A stretch of DNA of 64,000 nt from UBA685 sp049890115 (GCA_049890115.1 JBMHCC010000033.1:11390-75389); one strand, 5' to 3'; shown: positions 9,146-18,551, counted from the first letter of the stretch. The notes: generated from the letters alone by a model not told the origin. A program made the numbers and translations.

Positions 9146-9913
9146 ATGACAGAATTTTTAAAAACACCATCTTTTTCTCTGGCTGGCAAAACAGCGCTTG
9201 TCACTGGTGGGGCAAGCGGGATTGGCTTTGGTTGTGCTTGTGCGCTAGCAGATGCTGGCGCTCATGCCATCATTGCTGGGCGCACAAAATCAGCACTTGA
9301 TGATGCTGTTGCCAGCCTTGAAAAAGAAGGGTTGTCAGCGTCAGCACTTGTTATGGATGTCTCTGATATTGCTGGCACAAAAGCCTTGATAGATAGCCAT
9401 GATCCGTTTGATATCATCTTGAATTGTGCTGGTGTGGCACGTCACAAACCAGCGCTTGAGTCTATCGAAGATGAAGTCTCATTAGTGGTTAACACCAATC
9501 TGGTTGGCGCCTATTTCTTGTTTGTTCATGCTGCGCAAAAACTAATTGCGGCAGGCAAGCCAGCTAGCTTTATCACCATGTCATCTCAGATGGGTCATGT
9601 TGGGGGCATAGACAGATCTGTTTATTGCGCAACAAAACATGGCGTTGAGGGTTTTACCAAAGCGCTTGCGATTGAATGGGGTCCTCACAAAATCAGGGTG
9701 AATAGCATTGCGCCTACTTTTGTGCGCACAGCACTAACAGCACCAACATTTGCCCGCCCTGAACGGTATCAGTGGATCATCGAGAAGATCAAATTAGGTG
9801 AGGTTGCTGAAATTGAAGATATTATGGGCGGTGCTGTGTATCTGGCATCAGATGCTAGCCGAATGATCACAGGCACATCTTTGCTGATTGATGGTGGCTG
9901 GACAGCGGATTGA
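9146..9913 (+). CDS. short-chain dehydrogenase/reductase
   Basis: 255-residue classical SDR. NAD(P)-binding TGGASGIG at 20-27, NCAG near 93, catalytic Ser146/147, Tyr160 and Lys164 (YCATK), and the C-terminal ASDASRMITGTSLLIDGGW. After the glycine motif the second strand ends in AGRT, suggesting NADP(H) rather than NAD(H). Closest in style to gluconate 5-dehydrogenase/3-oxoacyl reductase relatives; the substrate is unassigned. It follows the PcaC-like gene by 12 bases and converges on the ABC permease with 13 bases between stops. Confidence 0.9.
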   Translation: MTEFLKTPSFSLAGKTALVTGGASGIGFGCACALADAGAHAIIAGRTKSALDDAVASLEKEGLSASALVMDVSDIAGTKALIDSHDPFDIILNCAGVARHKPALESIEDEVSLVVNTNLVGAYFLFVHAAQKLIAAGKPASFITMSSQMGHVGGIDRSVYCATKHGVEGFTKALAIEWGPHKIRVNSIAPTFVRTALTAPTFARPERYQWIIEKIKLGEVAEIEDIMGGAVYLASDASRMITGTSLLIDGGWTAD

Positions 9914-9926
9914 TTTAAAAAAGCTG

Positions 9927-11555
9927 TTAGCGTTGTGGCCTTGTAACAGAATAATTTAACAAGATGACAGGAATAAGCCCTGTCATCACAATCATCAAAG
10001 CTGGCAAGGCTGCTTCTTCGATCATCTCTTCTTTGGCAAATTGATAGGTGAATGTGGCAAAGGTCTCAAAATTAAATGGCCGCAACAGCAAGGTCATTGG
10101 CAATTCTTTCATCACATCCACAAATACCAGCAAACAGCCAGCACCAATAGAGGTTGATAATATCGGCAATACAACCAACGCTAAGCTTTGGGAAAAATTC
10201 TTACCAAGTGCTTGGCTTGCCTCAAATAATTGATTTGGCATACGGCCAAGACCACTAGATACCGCGCCATAGCCAACAGCATGAAACCGCACCATATAAG
10301 CTATCATCAAGGCAATCAGCCCACCTGATAATAACGGTCCGCCAACCATCATCATAAGCTTATTCAGCCCGCCCATAAAGCCCAGAACACCAATCGCTAA
10401 AATCGTGCCAGGAATCGCATAGCCACTAGCAGCAGCTAATGCCAAAATATGGCCAATGCGCCCCAATTTGTAATGCGTGATAATACCGATCAGCAAACCA
10501 GCAATGATAATGCCAAAAGCAGCCATTGCCGATACTAGCAGATTATTGACAAGCAACTCAAAAAACCGCGCGCTTGCCTGAACGCCTATCCCGTCAATTA
10601 AAAAACTAGCAAGAATGAGAACAGGCAGGATAAAACCGATCACTAATGGCAAGCCGCAAATCAGATAGAGCACAATCATTTTTCTGCCAGAGATCTTAAT
10701 TTGTGGCACACCACGTTTGGCATTAGACAGATTTTGAAATGACCGGCGTGATCGTGCAAATAATTCAGCAGCCAGTAATGCTATCATGACAATCAGCGCA
10801 ATCAACGATAGCTGGGCAGCTGCTGGCATATTATTCATGCCAAGCCAGACATTAAAAATACCAAGTGTCAGCGTATCAATCGCGAAAAATTCGACTGTGC
10901 CAAAATCAGATACCACTTCCATACAAACCAATGATAAGCCTGCGATAATGGCTGGCCGTGCCAAAGGCAGAGCCACATGCCAAAATAGGTTTTTACCTGA
11001 CACCATTGCAACTTCAAATAAAGTGCCGCTTGTATGACGAAAGGCAGTGCGTGCCATTATGTAAATATAGGGATATAAAACAGATGCCATCATCACAGCT
11101 GCACTGCCAAGTGACCTGACTTCAAAAAACACATAATCACGAGCTGATTCAAAGCCAAATATAGCGCGCACTAAACTTTGTACAGGCCCTGCATATTCCA
11201 AAAAATCAGTATAGGCATAAGCGATAATATAAGCTGGGATAGCGGCTGGCAGAACCAACAGCCAGCTCAAAACATTACAGCCTACAAATTGATAACGACT
11301 AACAATCCACGCAGTTGAAACGCCAAATAACACCGCTAAAATGCCAACAATAGACATAAGCAATAAGGTATTCCATAAATAGCGGCCAAGAACCGTTTCA
11401 ATCAGATGCCCAATAATTGGCGGCGATGGCATCAATGCGACCACAATGATAGAAATAGCAGGCGCCAGCAATAACAGGCACAATGCTGTTTGCAAAAAGG
11501 ACCATCCTGATAATCCAGCCATGCCGTTACGGCTATTTTGAACAAGGCGTATCAT
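9927..11555 (-). CDS. iron(III)-type ABC transporter permease (FbpB/SfuB family), solitary
   Basis: 542 residues with two tandem binding-protein-dependent permease domains and roughly twelve hydrophobic segments, the arrangement of Fe3+ permeases. Each half has an EAA-type loop: VAMVSGKNLFWHVALPLARPAI near 180 and EASQALGKNFSQSLALVVLPIL near 445, where it would contact the ATPase. Inner membrane. No periplasmic binding protein or ATP-binding subunit lies next to it, which is unusual; the partners must be elsewhere if it works. Thiamine permease ThiP is a related alternative, but thiBQ are also absent. Downstream it converges on the SDR gene. Confidence 0.87.
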   Translation of the reverse strand: MIRLVQNSRNGMAGLSGWSFLQTALCLLLLAPAISIIVVALMPSPPIIGHLIETVLGRYLWNTLLLMSIVGILAVLFGVSTAWIVSRYQFVGCNVLSWLLVLPAAIPAYIIAYAYTDFLEYAGPVQSLVRAIFGFESARDYVFFEVRSLGSAAVMMASVLYPYIYIMARTAFRHTSGTLFEVAMVSGKNLFWHVALPLARPAIIAGLSLVCMEVVSDFGTVEFFAIDTLTLGIFNVWLGMNNMPAAAQLSLIALIVMIALLAAELFARSRRSFQNLSNAKRGVPQIKISGRKMIVLYLICGLPLVIGFILPVLILASFLIDGIGVQASARFFELLVNNLLVSAMAAFGIIIAGLLIGIITHYKLGRIGHILALAAASGYAIPGTILAIGVLGFMGGLNKLMMMVGGPLLSGGLIALMIAYMVRFHAVGYGAVSSGLGRMPNQLFEASQALGKNFSQSLALVVLPILSTSIGAGCLLVFVDVMKELPMTLLLRPFNFETFATFTYQFAKEEMIEEAALPALMIVMTGLIPVILLNYSVTRPQR

Positions 11556-11674
11556 TGTCTCATGCTATTGCTGATAGTACTTCATTTAGCCCACCGGTTA
11601 TGACCGAAATCACCCCTAATCGCAATGTATAATGCGAATGGTTCGCAAAAACCAGCTGCCAGAAACTATCACAT

Positions 11675-11703
11675 TAAAAAACCGCCCTGTTTGACGGGGC
11701 GGT
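11675..11703 (-). terminator. rho-independent terminator of comD-comE
   Basis: On the minus strand a seven-bp GC-rich stem (ACCGCCC/GGGCGGT, arms at 11697-11703 and 11681-11687, nine-base loop) is followed by a run of six T. It lies 38 bases beyond the comE stop and is oriented to end leftward transcripts. On the plus strand there is no T run. Confidence 0.85.
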
Positions 11704-11741
11704 CTTTCATTATGTGACACAAACAGATTCTGTATTATCGC

Positions 11742-12296
11742 TTAAGATGCGACTTCTTTCATAAAGCGATCTTTGATAACAACAGGATCATATTCGATGA
11801 CAGGAACAGGGATATTACCTGATTCGCATTTTGAAATGATGATTGTCATTTTATCGCCAGCAAAGGCCGCTTTGACAGCATCTGCTGTCTCTTCAGCTGA
11901 TACTTCAACAACATTTTCACACCCACAAGCACGCGCCACCTCAGCAAGATTTGTCTTTTTGCCAGTATATGTTGTCTGGTCACCTGTTGAACCATAAGAC
12001 CCATTATCAATGATCAGCAAAATATAATTATCAGCTGGGTTATTCGCAATGGTTGGCAATGTGCCAAAATTCATCAGAACAGACCCATCACCATCAATGA
12101 CCATGACTTTTTTATCTTGAACCAATGCCAGACCAAGGCCAATCGATGATGCCAGACCCATTGTGCCAAGCATGTAAAAATTGGTTGGCTGATCATCAAG
12201 CAAATGCATTTCCTGTGATGGCAGGCCGATATTGCTGACCACAAGTTTGTCAGAAATAAAAGGAATAAGTGTTTTGAGAACGTCAGAGCGGATCAT
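11742..12296 (-). CDS. comE: sulfopyruvate decarboxylase-like, beta subunit (thiamine diphosphate binding)
   Basis: 184-residue C-terminal half of a split ThDP decarboxylase. The ThDP/Mg motif starts at VIDGDGS (67-72) and ends at the Asn in LIIDNGSYGS near 98, the normal spacing. The family covers sulfopyruvate decarboxylase (ComE) and phosphonopyruvate decarboxylase; products would be sulfoacetaldehyde or phosphonoacetaldehyde plus CO2. Its ATG directly abuts the comD stop, so the subunits are translationally coupled. No sulfoacetaldehyde acetyltransferase or phosphonatase gene is nearby to settle the substrate. Sulfopyruvate is preferred because the split alpha/beta arrangement is the one known for ComDE. 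Confidence 0.82.
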   Translation of the reverse strand: MIRSDVLKTLIPFISDKLVVSNIGLPSQEMHLLDDQPTNFYMLGTMGLASSIGLGLALVQDKKVMVIDGDGSVLMNFGTLPTIANNPADNYILLIIDNGSYGSTGDQTTYTGKKTNLAEVARACGCENVVEVSAEETADAVKAAFAGDKMTIIISKCESGNIPVPVIEYDPVVIKDRFMKEVAS

Positions 12297-12797
12297 TTAA
12301 GAAGCTCCTTTCCAGAAACTAGCATCTGTTAGAATAGCCACAGGCTTTCGTGCCATAAAGCAATGACCCAAAATCCCATCTAATTCAGCAACATCATCTT
12401 TGTGATGGAAATGATAGGTTGGAATAGATAGCTGGTCTAAAAGTGCTTTGGTGTGAACCGCCATCTCAACCTGACATGCCACAGGCTCGCCAACCTCACC
12501 GCGATAGCTGATTAACATTGGCAATGGCATCCGATAAAATTGCGTTAATGTCACAAGCGCATTAATCGTCACGCCTATTGCTGTATTCTGCATGATGATA
12601 GCTGATCTAGTGCCACCCATAGTAGCACCAGCACATAAACCAATACCTTCATCTTCTTTATTAGAAGGCACATGCTGAATTGATGATTCTTCATCAATTT
12701 TATCTAGAACACCTGCCAGCTGCTTGCAGGGAACAGATGTCACAAAGCCGATTTTGTGCTTTACAAAATCAGCGATTATCTGGTCGTTGATGGACAT
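12297..12797 (-). CDS. comD: sulfopyruvate decarboxylase-like, alpha subunit (pyrimidine-binding)
   Basis: 166 residues from the inner ATG, which has AAGAG nine bases upstream; an outer ATG at 12806 abuts that site and is less likely. It is the N-terminal PYR domain of the split decarboxylase: IGFVTSVPCKQL near 15, HVPSNKEDEGIGLCAGA near 42 with the Glu that activates thiamine diphosphate, and LISYRGEVGEP. It forms the active enzyme with ComE. Upstream, between phoB and comD, is a 119-base spacer with an imperfect dyad GGCCAGT/ACTGACC at about 12818-12838 that could be an operator. Enzyme class is firm; substrate is inferred. Confidence 0.82.
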   Translation of the reverse strand: MSINDQIIADFVKHKIGFVTSVPCKQLAGVLDKIDEESSIQHVPSNKEDEGIGLCAGATMGGTRSAIIMQNTAIGVTINALVTLTQFYRMPLPMLISYRGEVGEPVACQVEMAVHTKALLDQLSIPTYHFHHKDDVAELDGILGHCFMARKPVAILTDASFWKGAS

Positions 12798-12925
12798 GTT
12801 TTTCATCTCTTATATAAGGTCAGTATTAAAAACTGGCCTCAGTGAAACATGAACAGTAAACCCTGACCAGCAATAAATTAACTGGTTCATATATTTTTAC
12901 CAACTGGTGTTATGAATGTGCTGGC

Positions 12926-13630
12926 CTAGCCTGTCATGCGGAGCGCATAACCTGCCCCTCTGACAGCGCGTATCACATCTGCTTTTTCATCACCGCCATT
13001 TGGCGCGTTATTCAACGCTTTGCGCAACCGGCTTAGATACACATCAACGGTTCTATCTTCCACATAGACGCCCTGCCCCCAAACTTTATCCAGAAGCTGC
13101 TCGCGGCTATAAACTTGCCCTGGCCTATCCATTAAAACAGCTAGGATTTGGAACTCTTTCGGGCCAAGATGCACCTCATCGCTGCCACGCATTACCACTT
13201 TTTTATCATGGTCAATGGTTATATCATCAAAGGTTTGAATTTTGCCTGATAAGGCTGGGTTTGTGCGACGCAATATCGCTTTGATTCGTGCGACTAATTC
13301 GCGTGGTGAAAAGGGCTTTGTGATATAATCATCAGCACCAATATCAAGGCCGAATGTGCGATCACCTTCTTCACCTCTAGCAGATAACATGACAACAGGG
13401 ATATGGCGCAACTCATCAGATTTTCGCAAGGCCTTAACAACCTCAATGCCAGATAATTCTGGCATCATCCAATCCAAAACCAACAAATCTGGTTGTAAAT
13501 CTTGCGCTATTTCCAGGGCCTCACGGCCATGGTGCGCCTTTGTCACATCAAAGCCAGCTTTGGTTAAATTAAAGGATAATAATTCTAATTGGTTTGGTTC
13601 ATCATCTGCGATTAGGATTTTGATAGCCAT
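12926..13630 (-). CDS. phoB: phosphate regulon response regulator PhoB
   Basis: 234 residues, receiver plus OmpR-type winged helix. Acidic pocket DDE at 9-11, phospho-acceptor Asp53 in LVLDWMMPELSG, and KPFSPRELVARI near 105. The C-terminal part ends in the wing VRAVRGAGYAL. The match to PhoB is by overall pattern. Its start overlaps the end of phoR by 19 bases, so the sensor gene comes first and the two are coupled. GAGG lies six bases before ATG. The pst/phoU genes usually linked to it are absent on both sides. Confidence 0.9.
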   Translation of the reverse strand: MAIKILIADDEPNQLELLSFNLTKAGFDVTKAHHGREALEIAQDLQPDLLVLDWMMPELSGIEVVKALRKSDELRHIPVVMLSARGEEGDRTFGLDIGADDYITKPFSPRELVARIKAILRRTNPALSGKIQTFDDITIDHDKKVVMRGSDEVHLGPKEFQILAVLMDRPGQVYSREQLLDKVWGQGVYVEDRTVDVYLSRLRKALNNAPNGGDEKADVIRAVRGAGYALRMTG

Positions 13631-14709
13631 CTTAAGCCTCTTTTTGGTTCAGATGTTTCACCTGCTATCGGAAATAGTACGGTAAATTTTGTCTCAGCGC
13701 CTAATTTGCTTTCGATTTTTAATTCGCCGCGATGACGATTGACAATATGTTTCACAATGGCCAATCCCAAGCCAGTGCCACCTTTTTCGCGTGAACGTGC
13801 TTTATCCACGCGGTAAAACCGTTCTGTCAGGCGTGGGATATGGCGCGCTTCGATACCATCACCTTGATTTGTGACAGAACATACCACCTTATTTGCCATA
13901 GGGCTCATTCTGATATCAATTATTGAATTGGGATAACCATATTTCAGAGCATTTTCGACCAGATTATGAATGACCTCTACCACCTCATCAGCATCACCAC
14001 GAATAACAGCTATGTCATTTGAGTCTGAAAATTCATCAATAAAATTCAAGGTCACATTTTGCTTTGATGCTCTATCTTTTAAAATCTCCACCACAGATAA
14101 AACAATATCGCGCAAACGGACTTTTTCATCAGGGATAATATGCTCTTCAACTTCAACACGTGATAAGGAAATTAGATCATCAATTAGCCTTGTCATACGG
14201 CGCGATTCTTCATCCATGATAGATAGAAAATGAGATCGGTTATCGTCATCAATATCATCATTGCTACGCAAGGTTTCAATGAAACCAATCAAGCTGGTTA
14301 GGGGCGAGCGTAATTCATGGCTGACATTAGCGACAAAATCACGGCGTACCTTATCCAAATTGCGCTGCAAGGTCATATCCATCAACAAAATGCCGCAATA
14401 ATGATCGCTGATATAAATAATCTTAATCAGAAATTGGCGTTTGACTGATGTATCATGCGTGTAAATAAATTCATGCTGATGCTTTTTCTTTTTGATATTT
14501 CGCAGAATATCGCCAAAGCCAGCATTATTAAAAATTTTGTTCAGCTTGTTATGCGCAAGCTTTTGGCTAAGCAATGCTGATGCTTGGGCATTGGCATATA
14601 ATATGTGCTGATCATAATCGACCAGCAGCAAACCATCTTCCAGCAATTTACCAAATTGTTCAAATTGCGGGATTGTCATCTCAGACCAATTAGCGCTGAT
14701 ACTATCCAC
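13612..14709 (-). CDS. phoR: PhoR-like sensor histidine kinase without transmembrane segments
   Basis: 365 residues from a GTG start; an in-frame TGA seven codons upstream prevents a longer N-terminus. A PAS-like domain (about 14-115) precedes the dimerisation box FVANVSHELRSPLTSL with His131, the N box VIHNLVENALKYG, and G boxes GDGIEARHIPRL and KGGTGLGLAIVKHI. The linker and H box look like alphaproteobacterial PhoR, and it is paired with phoB. It has no hydrophobic segment long enough to cross the membrane, whereas PhoR proteins normally have one or two. It must therefore be cytosolic or recruited to Pst/PhoU. A start at the inner ATG (14679) is also possible and would not change this. Confidence 0.85.
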   Translation of the reverse strand: MDSISANWSEMTIPQFEQFGKLLEDGLLLVDYDQHILYANAQASALLSQKLAHNKLNKIFNNAGFGDILRNIKKKKHQHEFIYTHDTSVKRQFLIKIIYISDHYCGILLMDMTLQRNLDKVRRDFVANVSHELRSPLTSLIGFIETLRSNDDIDDDNRSHFLSIMDEESRRMTRLIDDLISLSRVEVEEHIIPDEKVRLRDIVLSVVEILKDRASKQNVTLNFIDEFSDSNDIAVIRGDADEVVEVIHNLVENALKYGYPNSIIDIRMSPMANKVVCSVTNQGDGIEARHIPRLTERFYRVDKARSREKGGTGLGLAIVKHIVNRHRGELKIESKLGAETKFTVLFPIAGETSEPKRGLRWLSKS

Positions 14710-14722
14710 GGTTTCAATCTTA

Positions 14723-14759
14723 CCTATTCATTCCCTGTGGCGGCGAACCGCCTAATAGG
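14723..14759. promoter_or_regulatory. nested inverted repeats in the phoR leader
   Basis: CCTATT (14723-14728) pairs with AATAGG (14754-14759) around an inner GGCGG-N4-CCGCC hairpin (14739-14752). It sits 14-50 bases before the phoR start in the 210-base divergent spacer with mmsA. It could fold in the phoR leader RNA or be a protein site. I see no clear Pho box. The rest of the spacer is AT-rich with no further structure recognised. Confidence 0.45.
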
Positions 14760-14919
14760 GGTAATGCTACGATTTAATCAAAAAAAAGTAAAAGGTATAT
14801 GGCTTGGAGCAAACCGAACCAATTTCAACCAGCAGAAAATTCTTTAAACAACTCTCAGGAACAGATATGGTTCTTCTCAGATTTTGATTACATAAAATAA
14901 GCGAAGGGAATAATGCGCT

Positions 14920-16422
14920 ATGTCTCATATTGGGCATTATATTAACGGTTCAGCAGTTGCGGGAACATCAGGCCGCCTGCAAGATGTCTTTAACCCAGCC
15001 ACTGGCGAGGTCTCACATCAGGTGGCATTGGCAAGTGAAGCTGAGGTTAATGAAGCAGTGGCAGCAGCACATGCAGCATGGCCAGCTTGGGCAGCAATGC
15101 CTGTCCTGCGCCGTGCACGTATCATGGATAAATTTAAAAATATCGTGAATGACCGCGCTGAGACATTGGCACGCGCTATTTCAGATCAGCATGGTAAAAC
15201 GATTGATGATGCCCTTGGTGAGGTGACAAGAGGTGTTGAGGTGGTTGAATTTGCAACCTCTGCTCCTTCTTTCATGAAAGGTGAATTTTCTGAAGATGTT
15301 GGCTCTGGTGTTGATAGCCATATGATCCGCCAGCCTTTGGGTGTGGTTGCTGGTATTACGCCTTTTAACTTCCCTGCTATGGTGCCAATGTGGATGTTCC
15401 CTGTCGCTTTGGTCACAGGTAATTGCTTTATTTTAAAGCCATCTGAGCGAGACCCATCAGCATCTTTACTGATTGCGCAATGGTTAACAGAAGCAGGGTT
15501 GCCAGATGGTGTCTTTAATGTGGTGCAAGGTGACAAGCTAGCTGTTGATACGTTGCTTCATCATGATGATATCAGGGCTGTGTCATTTGTCGGCTCAACA
15601 CCGATTGCGCAATATATCCATCAGACAGGCACAGCCAATGGCAAGCGTGTTCAGGCCTTGGGCGGTGCTAAAAATCACATGGTGATTATGCCAGATGCTG
15701 ATTTGGATATGGCTGCCTCTGCTTTGATGGGTGCTGCTTATGGCTCTGCTGGTGAACGTTGCATGGCAATTTCAGTGGCAGTCCCTGTTACAGATGCTGT
15801 CGCAGATGCGCTAATTGAGAGATTAGCACCACAAATTGAGGCTTTGAAAATCGGCCCTGCCAGTGACTCTGAATCAGAGATGGGACCTTTGGTAACATCT
15901 GATGCTGTCACACGTGTTAACCACTATATTGATAGTGGTGCGGCACAAGGTGCAAAGATTGTGGTTGATGGGCGTGGTTTCCAGCAAGATAAGCAGGGTT
16001 ATGAAAATGGCTTTTTTGTCGGTGGTACCTTGCTTGATAATGTGACCGAAGAGATGGATTGCTATCGTGATGAGATCTTTGGTCCTGTGTTATCGATTGT
16101 GCGCAAAAACAGCTATCAGGATGCGGTTGATCTGATTCACGGTCATAATTATGCCAATGGGACAGCTATCTTTACCAGAGATGGTGATGTCGCACGTAAT
16201 TTCGCAAAAGATATTGAAGTTGGCATGGTTGGCGTGAATGTGCCAATTCCGGTACCAATGGCGTATCACAGCTTTGGTGGCTGGAAATCATCTATTTTTG
16301 GTGAACATCACATGCATGGCATGGAAGGTGTGCGATTCTATACCAGAATTAAAACAACCACTACCAGATGGCCATCTGGCATGCGCACAGACCCGCAATT
16401 CACCATGCCAACACTTGGCTAA
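14920..16422 (+). CDS. mmsA: CoA-acylating methylmalonate-semialdehyde dehydrogenase
   Basis: 500 residues, the normal length. Oxidises methylmalonate or malonate semialdehyde to propionyl-CoA or acetyl-CoA with NAD+ and CoA, at the end of valine and beta-alanine catabolism. The ALDH core has catalytic Cys281 in AGERCMA and, in place of the usual Glu-containing loop, ALGGAKNHMVIMPDAD (246-261), a mark of the CoA-dependent MmsA branch where the general-base Glu is missing. The C-terminal KTTTTRW motif is also typical. GAAGGG lies about 11 bases before ATG. It is a single-gene unit ended by a shared terminator. Confidence 0.95.
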   Translation: MSHIGHYINGSAVAGTSGRLQDVFNPATGEVSHQVALASEAEVNEAVAAAHAAWPAWAAMPVLRRARIMDKFKNIVNDRAETLARAISDQHGKTIDDALGEVTRGVEVVEFATSAPSFMKGEFSEDVGSGVDSHMIRQPLGVVAGITPFNFPAMVPMWMFPVALVTGNCFILKPSERDPSASLLIAQWLTEAGLPDGVFNVVQGDKLAVDTLLHHDDIRAVSFVGSTPIAQYIHQTGTANGKRVQALGGAKNHMVIMPDADLDMAASALMGAAYGSAGERCMAISVAVPVTDAVADALIERLAPQIEALKIGPASDSESEMGPLVTSDAVTRVNHYIDSGAAQGAKIVVDGRGFQQDKQGYENGFFVGGTLLDNVTEEMDCYRDEIFGPVLSIVRKNSYQDAVDLIHGHNYANGTAIFTRDGDVARNFAKDIEVGMVGVNVPIPVPMAYHSFGGWKSSIFGEHHMHGMEGVRFYTRIKTTTTRWPSGMRTDPQFTMPTLG

Positions 16423-16482
16423 AAATTGACACATAATTGGCTCATAATGAGCTGGGGATGCTTACCATCACTTACGAAACTG

Positions 16483-16521
16483 AAACCAGATTAGATACAA
16501 AACGCTAATCTGGTTTTTTTT
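16483..16521. terminator. bidirectional terminator between mmsA and acetoacetyl-CoA synthetase
   Basis: A perfect twelve-bp stem (AAACCAGATTAG at 16483-16494, CTAATCTGGTTT at 16505-16516) with a ten-base loop, followed by eight T on the plus strand. The plus-strand copy ends mmsA. The minus-strand side has only a short T run, so it serves the leftward gene less well. Confidence 0.9.
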
Positions 16522-16523
16522 AG

Positions 16524-18551
16524 TTATTGTAATTCAGGCAGGTTACGATACAGCGCCAGTGCCTCTGGATTGGCAAGTGCGCCGACATTATCAATCTCTT
16601 TGCCATGAATGATATCACGCACAGCTAGCTCTGTTATTTTGCCTGATTTGGTGCGCGGAATATCAGCAATTTGAATTATCACAGCTGGCACATGGCGCGG
16701 CGTCGCATTGCGGCGAATTTGCTGCTTAATCCTCGCCTTTAAATCATCATCAAGAGCAAGCCCTTCACGAAGCCGCACAAATAAGACAATGCGCATATCA
16801 TCATCATAATCTTGGCCAACAACAACCGCTTCTAGCACCTCATCAATCGCCTCGACCTGACGATAAATCTCTGCTGTGCCAATACGCACCCCGCCAGGGT
16901 TCAAGGTGGCATCAGAACGGCCATAAAAAATCATCCCGCCATTATCTGTCAAAGCCACACAATCACCATGGTGCCAAACATTATCAAAGCGTGCAAAATA
17001 GGCTTTATGATAACGGCTGCCATCTTCATCATTCCAGAAATTAGTTGGCATAGATGGATGAGGTGACAAGCAGACTAGCTCTCCTTTTTGCCCCATAACA
17101 GGCTGGCCATCATCATCAAAAACAGCAACATCCATGCCAAGAAGGCGTTTTTGGCATTGCCCACGAAAGACAGGGCTAATCGGTGAGCCGCCAACAAAGC
17201 AGCCAATAATATCAGTGCCGCCAGCGATTGACGCCAGGCAAATATCATCAGCCCATTTATCATAAATATAATCAAAACCAGCTTCAGAAAGCGGTGAGCC
17301 TGTGGAAAAAATCATCCGCAACTGCGCAATATTATGATGGTGTTTCACAGCAAGGCCTGCTTTTGCACAAGCATCAATATATTTTGCAGATGTGCCAAAA
17401 TGAGTGACATTTTCAGCTGCGATAATCTCAGCAAAACGTGATGCTTCTGGATAAAAAGGTGAGCCATCAAACAACACCAAGCTAGCCCCACAGCTAAGGG
17501 CAGAGATAGACCAGTTCCACATCATCCAGCCACATGTTGTGAAATAAAATAATCTGTCACCTTCCTGGATATCACCTTGCAAAATCAATTCTGCTTTATG
17601 CTTTAGCAAGGTACCACCAACCGAATGAACGATACATTTCGGCAATCCTGTCGTGCCAGATGAGAACATAATATATAAAGGATCAGCAAAACGAACTGGT
17701 TCAAATTGCAACTCTGCTATTGCAAAAGGCGCGATAAATTCATCAAGCCGCATGATCTGGCAATCTTCTGGCACAGCCTGACCAGCGGCAATAGCATCAG
17801 CCCATAATGCGGCCTTGGCATCATCATATGCTGGCAAAGTGCCGATATATTCATAGCGAATCAGCATTGTCACAGATGAGATGGCAGCAAGCAATTCTGC
17901 GCCAACCTCAAGAGATGAGAAATGCTTACCATTATAGAGATAGCCATCAGCTGAGATGATAATTTTCGGCTCTATTTGTGCCAGCCTATCCATCGCTGCT
18001 GCAAATCCAAAATCAGGTGAACAGCTTGACCAAACAGCCCCTAATGAGGTGACAGCCAGCATGAAAGAGATGGTTTGCGCTGTATTTGGCACAATACCAG
18101 CCACACGGTCACCTTTTTGGATGCCGGCAGCTTGCAAAGCTTGCTGAATGCGCGACACATCATCGCGCAAATCATCATGACACCAGCTGGCCCGCTTACC
18201 ATCTTCCCCAATTTCGATAATGGCATCTTCTGAACCATGATACCGCAACATATTTTCAGCAAAATTCAATTTCGCTTCAGGGAAAAACCGTGCCTTTTTT
18301 ATGTCATCATCATGATGATAGGAAAGACTGCCAGCCTCACCAATAATGTCTGTATAATCCCAAACACTGCGCCAAAAACCGCCTAAATCAGAGACAGACC
18401 ACGACCAGAGCGCATCATAATCGGAAAATGACTGCCCCTCTGCTTCATTTGCGAAATGCATAAATTCGGAAATGCGGGTTGCAGCAGCTAGTGCGCTATC
18501 TGGTTGCCAGAGCATATCGCCACTATAATCACCTGCAATCTTAGAGCTCAT
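16524..18551 (-). CDS. acetoacetyl-CoA synthetase (acetoacetate-CoA ligase)
   Basis: 675 residues from the ATG that has GAAGAGG five to six bases upstream; an in-frame TTG 21 bases earlier is possible. ANL superfamily enzyme that activates acetoacetate with ATP and CoA. Motifs: the AMP-binding loop MFSSGTTGLPKCIVHS near 300 and the catalytic lysine region PRTKSGKITELAVRDI near 640. The long N-terminal domain with ALWSWSVSDLGGFWRSVWDY separates acetoacetyl-CoA synthetase from plain acetyl-CoA synthetase. It would feed acetoacetate from amino-acid breakdown into central metabolism. It follows the class III aminotransferase after 76 bases that hold a 12-bp tandem repeat. Confidence 0.9.
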   Translation of the reverse strand: MSSKIAGDYSGDMLWQPDSALAAATRISEFMHFANEAEGQSFSDYDALWSWSVSDLGGFWRSVWDYTDIIGEAGSLSYHHDDDIKKARFFPEAKLNFAENMLRYHGSEDAIIEIGEDGKRASWCHDDLRDDVSRIQQALQAAGIQKGDRVAGIVPNTAQTISFMLAVTSLGAVWSSCSPDFGFAAAMDRLAQIEPKIIISADGYLYNGKHFSSLEVGAELLAAISSVTMLIRYEYIGTLPAYDDAKAALWADAIAAGQAVPEDCQIMRLDEFIAPFAIAELQFEPVRFADPLYIMFSSGTTGLPKCIVHSVGGTLLKHKAELILQGDIQEGDRLFYFTTCGWMMWNWSISALSCGASLVLFDGSPFYPEASRFAEIIAAENVTHFGTSAKYIDACAKAGLAVKHHHNIAQLRMIFSTGSPLSEAGFDYIYDKWADDICLASIAGGTDIIGCFVGGSPISPVFRGQCQKRLLGMDVAVFDDDGQPVMGQKGELVCLSPHPSMPTNFWNDEDGSRYHKAYFARFDNVWHHGDCVALTDNGGMIFYGRSDATLNPGGVRIGTAEIYRQVEAIDEVLEAVVVGQDYDDDMRIVLFVRLREGLALDDDLKARIKQQIRRNATPRHVPAVIIQIADIPRTKSGKITELAVRDIIHGKEIDNVGALANPEALALYRNLPELQ

